NCBI RefSeq assembly: GCF_905163445.1
Contig: NC_053180.1
Span: forward strand, 10,530,701-10,594,700
Length of the DNA: 64,000 nucleotides
Direction: 5' to 3'
DNA from: Pararge aegeria
Taxonomy: Eukaryota > Arthropoda > Insecta > Lepidoptera > Nymphalidae
This document shows, in pieces, positions 36,011 to 46,890 of the stretch. The notes below the pieces were generated by a model. That model did not search any database. It was not told where the DNA came from and was given only the letters and a program-made list of their open reading frames with translations. Within the stretch, counting starts at the first letter, position 1. Each line of letters begins with the position of its first letter. The position numbers were made by a program, and so were the translations under genes.

Positions 36011-36200
36011 ACACTATGATCTCGCGGTCGCGGGCAAAGAGGGCGTGCGGATGGTTGCCCGCCGCCCGCCAACTGACGCGGGTCTCGGCGCGTACAGTCA
36101 ACAGCGGATCAAGTTGTCATTTTGTCGTAGTCTTAAGTCTTAATAGATAGACGGTTGTCATATCGTCGTCGCCTTAAACGATTAACGTTACTGCAGGAAA
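36011..36200. promoter_or_regulatory. CpG-rich, promoter-like block
   Basis: The densest CpG block in the window (CGCGGTCGCGGGC, CCGCCGCCCGCC, GACGCGGGTCTCGGCGCG), standing in DNA of about 30% GC. On the plus strand ACAGTC at 36094-36099 resembles an initiator, and TGTCG falls at about +28 from its A, where a DPE would lie. On the minus strand GCGTCAGTTGG contains the TCAGT initiator core, so the direction is open. No long frame is present, so it would be a promoter with a non-coding first exon. A second small CpG patch is at 35795-35815, followed by a donor-like GGTAACT. Confidence 0.38.
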
Positions 36201-36495
36201 CCAAATCTGCTTTTGCAATTGGGTGTGAATGGTCATTCAATGACAAAATGTATTAATTTAAAAAATATATTAATACAGAACGTTTGCTATTATTATAATT
36301 ATGTGCAACAAATAGTCAAACAATTTGTTTGCAGTACCTATATTTGGCATTAGCAGCGGCTTGTTTTTCTTCAATTGTGATAACACTTTCGGCAACCGAG
36401 CGAAAAATAAACGTAAACTACACCAACGGACTTTTTTTATTTATTGTCAAATAAATTTATTTATTAAAAAAACATTTTATGTATCTTTTTTTACT

Positions 36496-37402
36496 ATTAA
36501 ATTCAAATTCAAAAATGTTTTATGCATGTAGACCTTATTACAGGCACTTATAAAGCGTTCATACATTTAACATGTTACACTAATGTTAGTGATGGTGATA
36601 ACTGCATTCGTTAACTTAATACTAAAGCTAGGAGGGTTCCAAACGCGCCCTGGTCTAAGAGCCCACAACAGACTTAGCCAGGTTTTTTTTTGTTATCACC
36701 ATCTCATAGTATAGTTAATGTTGAGCTATGAAGTTAGAGCAATTCATACCCAAGCTTTTTTATCATACATGTAATCCTTAATATTATAATAGGATTATTC
36801 TATAAGCTTACGTTTTATATAAACTTTGAACTTATTGAGAGACATCTATATTTTCATCTGGTAATTTGGTATAAAAAATATACAATTACCCTTAAATTAA
36901 TTACAAATTTTATGTAGCCTAGTTAACTGCACTACAAGTTTATTTTTACTTCTTATATTAATATTGCTAAAGTCCACTTTCTTTTTAAAATTTGTTATAT
37001 TTTCTTGTACATAAATTAAATTTCAAATATGTGTTGATTATGCACCGTCATAATTTTAGCTGCTTTACATTTATCTCTTAAAGACTCTCTTGGGCCCATT
37101 TTATATATTGCTCGAACAGCCCTCTTCTGCAGTACAAAAATATAATCAATATCAGCAGCATTACCCCATAATAATATGCCGCAGTACATAATGCTGAGAA
37201 AGAAACTAAAATAGACAAGCCTGGCAGTGCATATGCCATACTACGAGTACGTATCCTTTTAACCGCGTATGATGCGGAGCTAAGTCTGTTCGATAAATTA
37301 TTTACACGTGGGCTCCCATGAAGTTAAGCATCTAACGTTATACCTAGAAATATTATCATATCCACCAGATCCAATTCCACATTATTAAGTATTATTTATC
37401 AA
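36496..37402 (-). pseudogene. 5'-truncated CR1/jockey-like LINE: ORF2 end, 3' UTR and tail
   Basis: On the minus strand 37400-37020 reads as the end of a non-LTR reverse transcriptase: VELDLVDMIIFLGITLDA, then SPRVNNLSNRLSSASYAVKR, a frameshift near 37225, TARLVYFSFFLSIMYCGILL, the WGNA motif, IFVLQKRAVRAIY and RESLRDKCKAAKIMTVHNQ. Further frameshifts and stops follow (KKKVDFSNINIRSKNKLVV in another frame; YYNIKDYMYDKKAWV-like end near 36760). The 3' UTR (36730-36500) contains the complement of AGATGGTGATAACAAAAA and ends in TTTGAATTTGAATTT. The block is dead and cut at its 5' end near 37402. The same 3' UTR occurs at 53935-54182. Confidence 0.82.
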
Positions 37403-38045
37403 AAAAAACATTAATTTTTGTTGTCGTGTAAAATTATTGTTTTGCATCTTGTAAATGGTTACATGTCTAGGGTTAAACCAAAAAAAGTAAAAATTATTCC
37501 TTATGGTATGTGCTGTCACAACTATAAGAATCGAATTGAAATTTGGAATTTCGTGAGTGATCAAATGAAATTCGTCATGAAAATTACAAAAACACAAATG
37601 CGCCCTTTTTCTCTTTAGTTAGTAAAGAAAAATATAGTTGATATGATTGGAGGATCCCCTTTGGTCAAAATAAGGTCAGGTCTCTTCTGCAAACAAACTT
37701 AGTTATGCGGATCGGTATGTTTGCATTGGTTTAATATACAAAAGTATTTAACATCTTTCATCTTCCATCTAACAATTTCTTCCAATATAACCTTCCAAGA
37801 ACCTTTGGTCTGCGAGTCTCGCAATTGCCGGTTTTATTTATTCACAGTGAGAATATTGCTGCATAGCCTGACGCTAACACGTTTTTGAAGCTGCCTGAAA
37901 TTTGTTTACCTTTCATCCAACGGGAAATGGACTGAGAAAAAGAGATAAAAAATACGTTAAATATTGTGTCCCACGGACTAAAATACTTTTACGTCCAATA
38001 CGATCTGGGTATTTGTGTAAATAAGATCAATTTTTATAACATTAG

Positions 38046-38175
38046 TTACGACGCCGCGTAGGAACCGATTAGTGGTTTGGGTTTAATGAAACTAGCATAC
38101 CCCTAACTGAATGGCGCCCAACCATCGTACACTGTATCAGCACTTCCCTACTGGTAAAATTACAAGTGGGGCTAA
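38046..38175 (+). mobile_element. S3 SINE fragment
   Basis: ACGCCGCGTAGGAACCGATT, GCATACCCCTAACTGAATGG, CATCGTACACTGTATCAGC. Confidence 0.6.
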
Positions 38176-38449
38176 CTTTCGAGGAACAAGTCAAGTGTGA
38201 GTCAAATTTGTGAACTGCCACTATTATACCTCATACATGCCACAACGTTCTTTACCGCTTCGGAATCTCGAAGCCTTGTTTCTTGGATTTTATGATTAAC
38301 TTATACAGTATTGTTTACACATTGTAGAAAAAGCAGTGCCAAGAAAAAATGTTGCTAACAGTACAAGCTACATAAGTTTTAGCGTTCATCTCTAAGGCTA
38401 GAATGTATACTCATTACCACATGTCGACACCTGTGCCCTTAACAACTTG

Positions 38450-38815
38450 TCCCAGGCTAATATAGGTACATTACGGGAAGGAAATAACGTTGACGAGAAT
38501 TTACCTCCATTAAGAGATTATATCGTTAAAGTTGCCGGAATAAACTGGATGCAAGTAGCCAAAGATAGAGACCGGTGGTCATCTCTGGAGGAAGCCTTTA
38601 CCCTCGTTCTTGCGAGAAGAAATATTAAACCAGATAATAAATATTAATCTCTTAAATGTAATTTCGAACTACTTTTTTAATTTATATTTTTTTTCTGTTA
38701 ATTTTTATTTCTTTTCTTTGTTTTTTATGTTTTCACGTAAAATCATAATTTGTATTGCAATATAATCTATGTATTGTAAGCAAGAATCAAAAGGCTTTTT
38801 TATTTTTATTTTTTA
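38450..38815 (+). pseudogene. RTE-like LINE: ORF2 C-terminus and AT-rich 3' end
   Basis: The frame ending at TAA (38647) reads LRDYIVKVAGINWMQVAKDR then DRWSSLEEAFTLV, matching the conserved C-terminal pattern of RTE-type endonuclease/reverse transcriptases (W..DIVKVAG..WM..A.DR..W..LEEAF). The upstream part is lost. An AT-rich 3' UTR follows, ending in an AAAGGCTTTTTTATTTTTATTT tail typical of these elements. Neighbouring S3 fragments show this is repeat-dense DNA. Confidence 0.6.
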
Positions 38816-38837
38816 AGAGATTATATTTATTTTATTC

Positions 38838-39024
38838 TTGTAGCGGTGATAGGCTTCAGCATCACTAGCGGGGGGTAGCGTGTTCGCATCCTTGCGCGTA
38901 AATCGCAAAAGTAACGCTTATAATAAACTGCCATACCCGTTAGGGTAGAGGTAACCCCGCTACTATATTAGACTGCATCACCACTAACACCACCGGAGGC
39001 TAACTTGTAGTGAAATAAAAAAAA
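38838..39024 (+). mobile_element. S3 SINE, short copy
   Basis: A degraded head followed by CTGCCATACCCGTTAGGGTA, TTAGACTGCATCACCAC, GGCTAACTTGTAGTGAAATA and an A-run. Confidence 0.6.
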
Positions 39025-39509
39025 GGATGATACCTTTTTACAAAGTTCAAACCTAAAATCTCTGCTGACTAATGGGATAGTGCACTTTAATTTTTAAAAT
39101 TTAAAAGCATCCCTTGCGAATTTAAGTTTATTATAATTTTACTAATATAAAAAATGTAACTTATAATGTACTAATTATTAGTAGTGTACTAGTTAGTAGT
39201 ACTATCACACTAAATTTATTTCACCAGTTTTTCTTTGAAATAATTGAAGCTTATATATTAACCTTACTGTTACTTTTACTGTTATTTTGTCCGCTTATTT
39301 AGATTTTTCGAAATATCCCCTTGGAACTAGTTCTTTTCCTGAGCCAAAAACTATAATAATCTATCGGTCTAACTAAGACGCTATACCATATTTTATCAAT
39401 ATCGATTTCGAACAGGTGGTTTTCGGGAGTAAAAAGTAAACTAAGTCCATAGGATATGCATCCTTACGATGTCTCACTACTTTGTGGTTTAAAGGTAAGG
39501 AGAGAACTA

Positions 39510-39812
39510 GGTAAAATTTTTTGACGACCCTGGGTTTGATTCCCATAAATGGAAAATGTTTGTGTGATGAATAAATATATAACATAAGTTTTTCAGTGAC
39601 CAGCCACTGAATCATTAATGGTCGTGTTTATCTTTATATATAATATATTGTTTTGTAAATAATGTGTTCATTAATGGTCGTGCTTATCTGTATATTATAA
39701 GTATTTATATATATTATAAATAAAAATATTCATCTTAGTACCCATAACACAAGCTACGCTTACTTTGGGGCTAGATGGCGATGTGTGTATTGTCGTAGTA
39801 TACATATTATTA
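39510..39812 (+). mobile_element. S2 SINE with internal duplication
   Basis: Head region decayed (GGGTTTGATTCCC kept). CATTAATGGTCGTG plus TTATCT occurs twice (from about 39614 and 39670), so an internal piece was duplicated. The tail is normal (GGGGCTAGATGGCGATGTG). Confidence 0.75.
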
Positions 39813-39827
39813 TTAATTTTATTAATT

Positions 39828-40005
39828 GGTGTGTTCGGAGGCTTCGGCCGTAGCTAGTTACCATACTGCCGTCGAAGACGTCCCGACAAGCGATTAAACG
39901 TTCCGGTACGATGCCGTGTAGACATCCATTAAGAATACGGGTTTAATATTACTGCATATCCCATACCAGATTATCTTATACTGCGTCATCACTTACAACC
40001 AAGAA
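39828..40005 (+). mobile_element. S3 SINE
   Basis: GGAGGCTTCGGCCGTAGCTA, GTTCCGGTACGATGCCGTGT, TACTGCGTCATCACTTACAA. Begins about 16 bases after an S2 copy. Confidence 0.75.
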
Positions 40006-40043
40006 CTTGATTTAGTATTCAAACTCAGAAGTTTTTTTATTAT

Positions 40044-40271
40044 CTAGGCCACCGATGAGCCGTCAAACTCGTCCATCCACCGAATCCAAAGTATCAAGCT
40101 GTTACTTTGCAGAGCCATCCCTTCATGGGATGATATTGGAGTAATACCATTGTAGCCCCTGTTAGGCCGAGTCCGCTCGAGACCATTTCTCCATCCATTC
40201 CTATCATACGGTTTTTGTGTGTCGAATAACTCTGTCTGTCTACGCAACTCCTGACTCCCGTAATCTTCCAT
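40044..40271 (-). pseudogene. Unassigned coding-like block, perhaps LINE-derived
   Basis: A 75-codon minus-strand frame with MEDYGSQELRRQTELF, PYDRNGWRNGLERTRPN and a Trp-rich end. DRNGWRNGLERTRP resembles the D R..WR motif at the end of RTE-type polymerases, but the rest does not help. It is squeezed between two SINEs (S3 on the left, S1 on the right), which favours a mobile-element origin over a host gene. Confidence 0.25.
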
Positions 40272-40464
40272 TAGCCTGTACCATTATGCTTTATAAAAAG
40301 GTATAAAATACATTCGGCTTAGCACCGGTGTGATGAATGTTACTTGTTTGGTGAAGAATGAAGGCTGCGATTGCCGGAGAGATCTGGATTCAAATCCCGC
40401 CCGTTGTAAAGTTATTATGTTCACTTTAGAATTATACATTTATGGTATCATATTATAATCTTAT

Positions 40465-40752
40465 TCAAGTGGTGATAGCGCAGCGGGTAGGAGTTTGAAT
40501 TCCAGCAAGGACCTACCCCTTTTCAAAGTTATGTGCGTTTTAAGTAATTAACTTGCTTCAACGGTTAAGGAAAACATCGTGAGGAAACCTTCATACCTGA
40601 GAGTTCTCCATAATGTTCTCAAAGGTGCTAGTAGTCCACTAATCCGCACTAGGCCAGCGTTGTGGATTACGGCCTTAACCTCTTTTCATTGTGGGAGGAG
40701 ACCCGTGCTTTGTAGGGGGGCGGTAATGGGTTGATATGATAATGATAACGAT
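40465..40752 (+). mobile_element. S1 SINE, near full length
   Basis: AGTGGTGATAGCGCAGCGGG head, then AGGAAAACATCGTGAGGAAA, TAGTCCACTAATCCGCACTA, GGGTTGATATGATAATGATAA. The head is shortened. Confidence 0.8.
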
Positions 40753-40799
40753 GATCTTACTTGAAACGCATTAATTGTTAATGCGTATCAAGTAAGATC
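40753..40799. repeat. 22-bp-stem hairpin at an S1 tail
   Basis: The arm GATCTTACTTGAAACGCATT... (40753-40774) and 40778-40799 are complementary at 21 of 22 positions around TTG. It lies directly after the GATAATGATAACGATGAT tail of an S1 copy. Confidence 0.75.
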
Positions 40800-40819
40800 C
40801 ATGTTACATACTTCTGCCT

Positions 40820-41062
40820 TACTGGTCTAGTAGTTTGCATGATGATCCACAACGGTTGGGTGTTGGGTTTTACTGTTAAGAAATTCTAGTACCAGTTAAG
40901 AGGTATTTCGTGCACGAGTAGCCGTCGGTCCCGATTACTGTTACCATCTTGCGATAACGATCGTCAAAACCCGTCCACTTACATTGACGCAGCGTAGAGG
41001 GTCATAGCTCTTAATCTCTTTCTCCTTTGAGCGAAGAGGTCAGTACCCACCACGTTAGCAAG
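40820..41062 (+). mobile_element. S5 SINE, diverged
   Basis: ACTGGTCTAGTAGTTTGCAT head, GAGTAGCCGTCGGTCCCGAT, AACCCGTCCACTTACATTGA, CAGCGTAGAGGGTCATAGC. Confidence 0.65.
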
Positions 41063-41164
41063 TTAGCACATTCAGAATGATAGCAATGTAAAATATCACA
41101 ACAATGATCAGGTACTCTAAATAAAATATAAATTGAAAATTTAAGAATCCCCTGACTTACAATA

Positions 41165-41380
41165 TAAAGAACTTTATTCTACTAGTTAAACCCTTTCTTT
41201 TGATACCCATACCATAGGCGTCAATCTTGTACCGATTTTCATCAAACACAAAAACACTCCTGATTAATTCACCTTTTAAACAAAAAAAAAATCAAAATTT
41301 ATGTATCCATTCGGGAAATACTATGCCGAAGACAGGCACACACACACACACATCGACGCAAAAGTGACGGGGTGTTATGA
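41165..41380 (+). mobile_element. Dispersed repeat R-b, copy 2, with (CA)n
   Basis: TTTCTTTTGATACCCATACC, ACCGATTTTCATCAAACACA, ACACTCCTGATTAATTC, ACTATGCCGAAGACAGGCA, then a 16-base CA run. Confidence 0.5.
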
Positions 41381-42439
41381 GCTTTATGCATTTTCTACGA
41401 GCTACGAATGTGCTACGAGGGTTAACCTTGCAAGGAATGTTAATTATTATTAGTTCAATTTCCCAGCCGTCAACTTACTTGAGCAGGAGTGAACCATCGT
41501 TAAATAGGGATTCTGATGTATGTTCGCGAGATGATGATGGCACTTTAAGGGATGCATTTCAAACTTAACCTTAAAATAATAATAATAAAAATTACAAAAA
41601 CGCAAGCAGTAATGATATAACAGTAGAGTAAGTGAAATATGATGACTTTTCTTTATTTCTGTCATAAGTTACGTCATTTAATCACGTTTGTTAGCTTTAA
41701 TCAATCTCCTTTTCATCTATTCTAAATAAATAAAAATCAAATACTTAAAATTGTAATCGTTGGTAGGCGCCTGACTTGTGAACCAATGGGACTGATTTGG
41801 CAATTTTTTTAATGTTTGTAATAATCCAAATAAGCTTTTAAGAGGAAGAGAAAAATTGCCCGGTTATTATTTTAATCTGGAAAATTGGAACAGTGCTGTA
41901 AAGTGCAGTGAAGTTTTATAATAATAGTCTTTTTCACATTGAGCCTCAGAATTCAAGCTTTTATCTTAGTTCTAGAGCTAGGGCAGAGTAAGACAACGGT
42001 ACTTATATATCACAGCTCTAATCCCGAAACAATTAAATAACAAAAATTTTAATTAGAAATGGCTGTTAATTAATCCGACAAACTTGATGACGAAGTGCAC
42101 CGTTGTCATAAATTTTAATACGTTCTCTGAGTAGATATATAACATGATATAGAATAGACTCTTGAGGACACACGCATATAATATACATATATATTAATGT
42201 CGCTCAAAGTAGCAATATTTTACCAGCCACAGAATATAGATGGTACATTATTCTTAGTTAACAACACAGGGGAACGTAACAACTTCACTTGGTCGAATAA
42301 CTTTCAAGTTTTTCAAGGCAAAGGTGACTCTTGACTTGAAGATAATCAAATTACAAGAGAAAATACCAAGCCTATCTATAAGACCTATCTCTGACCAATC
42401 GGAAAAGTTCCGTTTCGTTTGTTATGCAAATCCATCCTT

Positions 42440-42790
42440 TGCAATGCCTTAATGTTCTAGGTTACGCCTGGGGTCAAACCCAGGTAAAAAGTCTTAAGTC
42501 GTGATCTGCCAAACTGATAGGAAAGGCATGTTAGAATCTAGGGAGAAAGAATTCATTGATCTTAGATAAGAATAGTAAAGAAAAGGAATGCCATATGTAA
42601 GGGCGGATCTGTCACATTTTCGAAACCTCAGAGGGATGTACCACAAGTTTTTGAAATCTCGGCGTATATATACAAGTTCCAACGAGTGTAAGTCCAGAGA
42701 ACCGTCTCTACAAAGGAAGCCGGTTGGTGACCGAGCCGGTCCTATTTGGCCACAGATAATGATGACCCTACACAAATAAAGAAAGATGAG
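42440..42790. other. Moderately GC-rich block, unassigned
   Basis: Open frames of 63 codons (plus) and 93 codons (minus) overlap, neither recognisable. CACAAATAAAG at the right edge resembles a poly(A) signal, so it may be the 3' end of a retroelement on the plus strand. Confidence 0.3.
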
Positions 42791-43133
42791 AATAGACGCA
42801 GAATTCAGTGAAACGAATTGGTTTTAGGTCAATAAAATTGCCTTACCAACAACCATCTATAACTTCTGTAGAGAATTTGTCCTCTTTTTTTTTCTCTCAA
42901 ATAAATACTTTTCCCAATACTGAACAGCTGTCTTATTAGTCTAAGTTAAGTAAAGTAAGTTAAGGCAGTTTTTAGGACATTTACTTTTTCTCAGATTTTT
43001 TTCTACAAACATCCTCTTAAAACAACTTACAGAAGAAGATCTGTTTGGTATGTAATGTAAGATAAATTGATCTGCAAAACCAAACAAATTGGTGATAAAA
43101 TTTATCAAGCTTAAAAGTGCTCGTTATACGTGA

Positions 43134-43260
43134 CTAGCGGTTGCCCGCGACATTAGTCTGCGTTGGATTTCTAAATTCTTGTGCGTTAGAAGTGTTAACG
43201 TCTTAGCCTCTATGATACACTGCGAAAAGATCATCGTCATAACTTATAAACAATATTTCC
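43134..43260 (-). mobile_element. Helitron 3' end
   Basis: The terminal CTAG (43134-43137) is followed by CGGTTGCCCGCGACATTAGTC, the complement of the Helitron 3' hairpin region. The left flank A (43133) fits the insertion rule. The other end was not found. Confidence 0.5.
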
Positions 43261-43463
43261 TAATAATAACTTAGCGTAAAAGACAAAGTTTGTTGCCTTT
43301 AAATATTAGAAACGATAAATGTATTTATTTTAATAAGAATTAATTTAATAATTGTATATAAATAGAGTCAGGCAACTATATTTTCTCAAGACGAATACAG
43401 AACTATTTCCTGCCTGAAAGCGCTCTTGGGTTCTTATCTAGTACAGCCTCGGGTAAATAAGTT

Positions 43464-43554
43464 AACGCCATCTGTGAGTGTGTTTGTGAACTCAATGCAT
43501 ATCAACTAGGTATGAGTGACTTGTGAATACTCCGCAAACATTACAGATGGCGTT
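43464..43554. repeat. 12-bp inverted repeat AACGCCATCTGT
   Basis: AACGCCATCTGT (43464-43475) and ACAGATGGCGTT (43543-43554) are exact complements 67 bases apart; possible ends of a very small element. Confidence 0.45.
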
Positions 43555-43823
43555 GATTCATATATTCCGTAGCATATCTACGGTGAAGATTATTTTCATG
43601 AAAAGAAATTAGAGCGACAATCATTTTTTATTCAGCTTTGTGAAAAAAAACAATAATTACACAATTTCATGCACACGATTTCTTCTAGAAGGTCATGTAT
43701 ATAATGCTATATTGTTGCCAATTCCGTTGTAGGTTCACAAAACTATGAATTAAGTTGATTGTTCCAAAAATAGTGCTATGTTCGATCAAATCTGTTTTTT
43801 TTCCCTCCTCCATAGGAAGTATG

Positions 43824-44115
43824 GTGAAAAGGACAACAGCACTGTTCTAAGTCTTGCCATTGGTGCTTATCTAGTCATTGTTCTTAGGTTCCGATTCTGT
43901 TGTAGGTAAATCCTTTTTGAAATTTTTCTCGTGAAAAAAATCGTTCCGGATTTGCGGAAATTAGTGAATTACTTACGTTGCGGTGCAACCAGGGGTGCAA
44001 TGAATCGTAACTTTAATTTAAAGCTATTAATTTTCTTTAGCTTAGATATTTTAAAAGTCATACAACAGAATCGGCATCAATGGCGACTTTAAAATAATGA
44101 TGTTGTCCTTTTCAC
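43824..44115. mobile_element. Long inverted-repeat element (unclassified MITE)
   Basis: The left arm 43824-43903 (GTGAAAAGGACAACA ... GCCATTG ... CCGATTCTGTTGT) matches the complement of 44062-44115 over its whole length, apart from a 24-base insertion in the left arm. The 158-base middle is AT-rich. A further partial arm (GCCAATTCCGTTGTAGG) lies at 43718-43734. Confidence 0.6.
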
Positions 44116-44119
44116 TTTT

Positions 44120-44960
44120 GTTCTTGTGGATAAGGATAGCATTAGTTCGAGACTATGTGACCCCCTTTAATTTACTTCCTTTTCTATTTCTAAACTAAGC
44201 AAAGAGCCTGAACATGTAAGCAATAAAACGTTTTTTAAATAATAATTTTCTGAAATTTATTTTTAAATAATTTAATTTATAAACTAAATAATATAGGCAC
44301 ATTTTTAGTATCTTAAAATGAATATATCTTTATTGCCGGGGCATTTTATTACAAGTGCACGAATTGAATTAATATTGTAGGAATATTTATCTGTAAACGC
44401 TTCGGCTAATATCCACCGTTTTTCTGCTGGACACGTTCGTCATAACTTAGGATTTCATTACTTAAGGAAATAAAGTTTTAGTGGAGGTTTTGTGGGGAAT
44501 AACTTTTTATGAGAATTTTATCGTTTAAAAAATAATATCGCAGGAATAAAACTACCTTGAAACCCTTTTATGGGCATGTAACATGCTTTTAAAAGCTTTT
44601 TGGGAACTTTTACTGAGACATACAATGGACCTAGGTCGTAAACCCACTGTTCGAAAAGATAACAATAAAATGTTCTTTGGCCCTCGAATAGAAACTATAC
44701 TAATTAAATATTAAAAAGACGTCATATCGTACAGAGGTCAAGTTTATGACGTTTTTTATCGTGGGTTTCTACTGGAAACTGGATTAAAAAGTGCATTGCG
44801 TAGAAGTTATTGAGAATGAGTTATTTGGTATGATTGAATTTTGTTGTTACAATGTTATTTTGAGAGAAAAAAATTCACAAAGATAAATACGTCAGACGCC
44901 AAATGTTAGTAAATTTTATTTATAAACCATCAAAATAATGAAAATATCAACACTATCTTA
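44120..44960. other. AT-rich, no feature seen
   Basis: If 44962-45051 is a first exon, this would be the start of its intron. Confidence 0.45.
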
Positions 44961-44961
44961 C

Positions 44962-45051
44962 CTCAGCTGTAGGTCTGTAGTTGCTATCCCCCTTCCCGTG
45001 CTTCGGTGAATGCCGTAGACCCTTCGTGTCGATCTGTACGTTTGTCTGCAT
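44962..45051 (-). CDS. Candidate first coding exon of unknown gene C (or alternative start of B)
   Basis: On the minus strand ATG (45051) sits in ACCAAGATGC, with an in-frame TAA a short distance upstream. Thirty codons follow, starting MQTNVQIDTKGLRHSPKHG and ending YRPTAE, then GAG|GTAAGA, a strong donor in phase 0. The segment is hydrophilic, rich in Lys/His/Arg and Gly, with no signal peptide, so a cytosolic N-terminus is likely. GC is near 50% in an area of about 30%. Same strand, same exit phase and same style as 27492-27617. Protein family not recognised. Confidence 0.48.
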
Positions 45052-45853
45052 CTTGGTAGTTGATAGTTCTTCTTTTATTGCCGCTTATGTCAATAACAAC
45101 TTCGTCTTGATAACGTTCCAAAGTTTTTGCATTATAATCATGTCTTTTTCAAAAAGATAGTTCACTTAAGTAAAAAGTTTTGGCCTTTGGAGAATCATAA
45201 TTAAAATTTTTACTATGAATGTCCACGCATTAACACAAATTGTTTTTTATCAATAAATTGTTTACCGAAGCAATTCTTTTCTTCTTTATTGTATCCACGA
45301 AACTTGCAGCGTTAAAAGTAATAAGTTTTGTGCACAACTTCACAAATGTATTTAGTAACTTTAACGTTTAACTGCAAACTAACTTTCGTTATAAATGTGC
45401 ACATAAATTGAGATTGTAAACAAATTCTTTAACAAGTTTATATTAGAAGTTAACTTGACTTACTTCATTACGTTTTCAATAAGACAGATACATAAAATTT
45501 GTTTGCATTTCATTGGCATACAATATACATTGTATCTTATTTTAATTTTTCTTAAGATATTTCGAGTTCAGATTTCACCACCAACTGAAACAAAGAAAAA
45601 TGTAGGTTAACTCTTCTTATTGGACTGTTATTTGAAAACTTTAATGATGATTCTAATGTATTTTATGTTATTTCGACGATTTATGCGATAGTTTTTGACC
45701 AATTTTTACAATTATTAAATTTTTAAAAGGTTATTATACTCGTAAGGTGGTCTCTTCATCAGACCGGATCTGATAAGGGGTCCCTATAGGACTCGGAGGA
45801 AATCCTCAAATTGTATTGTTATGTATGAGTCTGTTGAAATATCTCAAATTATA

Positions 45854-46144
45854 TCTTAATATATATAAATCTCCTGTCACGATGTTTGTCCGCGATGGAC
45901 TCCTGAACTACTTAACCGATTTTAAATTAAATTGGCACACCATGAGCAGTCTGGTCCAACTTAAGAGATAGGATAGCTTAGATCTTTAATTATAGTCGCA
46001 ATTTTATTTTATTGCAAATTATTTGTCTATAATTAATTCACAGTCACATGTTATATATACACTACTATACTCATTTAAGGCTTAGCGATACTGAATACTT
46101 TAAAAACAAAATCTAACGCAGACGAAGTCGCGGGCAACAGCTAG
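45854..46144 (+). mobile_element. Non-autonomous Helitron with both ends
   Basis: The 5' end is TC (TCTTAATATATATAAATCTCC), the 3' end is CTAG preceded by GCAGACGAAGTCGCGGGCAACAG, and the flanks are A on the left and T on the right, as expected for insertion between A and T. The 291-bp size and the CCTGAACTACTTAACCGATTT interior match the lepidopteran Helitron-like repeats (Lep1 type). No coding sequence. Confidence 0.8.
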
Positions 46145-46435
46145 TAATGTATATATTTGTGTTCCTACAAACCATATCCTTTAGGGATTTAGAGGTTTTA
46201 TACTTATACATATCCTTTAGAGGTTTTATACTAAATTTTATTAAAAATTTATTTTAATATTTATGTTTAGGATTAACCTTTAAACTTTAAGATGGATAAA
46301 ATATAAAAGTTAAGTTGGTATTTATGTCAAGAATCAAACTCTTAAATTTCAACTAAACGGCTTAGTTCACTCGATAAGCGATAATAAGAGGATGATCTTC
46401 GGAACGCGAAGTATTCTGCAAATTGAACAGAATTT

Positions 46436-46470
46436 CACCCCCCTACCCCCAAACCTCACCTCCCCACTGC
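46436..46470 (+). repeat. C-rich tract
   Basis: CACCCCCCTACCCCCAAACC then TCACCTCCCC. The other strand carries G runs of 6, 5 and 4 and is thus a weak G-quadruplex candidate. Confidence 0.6.
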
Positions 46471-46655
46471 ATCACTTATCCCTTAAATGTGATGTTCGCT
46501 TAAGATTACGATAAACGTGTAGATGGAATGGCTTTAGCAAGAACCATTGAATAAGTATTTATCTTATAAACTCAACATATAATAACTCTATATTCTATGA
46601 GAATAGCCATCACCCTACCAAAAAAGACGAAGCAAAGACAATTGACAAATTTATT

Positions 46656-46890
46656 AAAGTTCCGGTACGATGCCGCGTAGAACCAATTATAAGGTATGGG
46701 TTTACCAATATTCTTAACATAATCGTACATAGTCGTATATATCTAATATTTAACTTTATATTTTACAAATCATTTATGATCCAAGTCGGTCGATATAAAT
46801 GACTTTTTTTTTATATCTACCATACCCCTAACAGGTAAGCCCACTACCATCTTAGACTGCATCATCACATTCCACGAGTTGCAATTTCCG
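46656..46890 (+). mobile_element. S3 SINE with about 100-base insertion
   Basis: GTTCCGGTACGATGCCGCGT ... GGGTTTACCAATATTC, then about 100 AT-rich foreign bases, then CATACCCCTAACAGGTAAGC and TTAGACTGCATCATCACATT. Confidence 0.65.
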
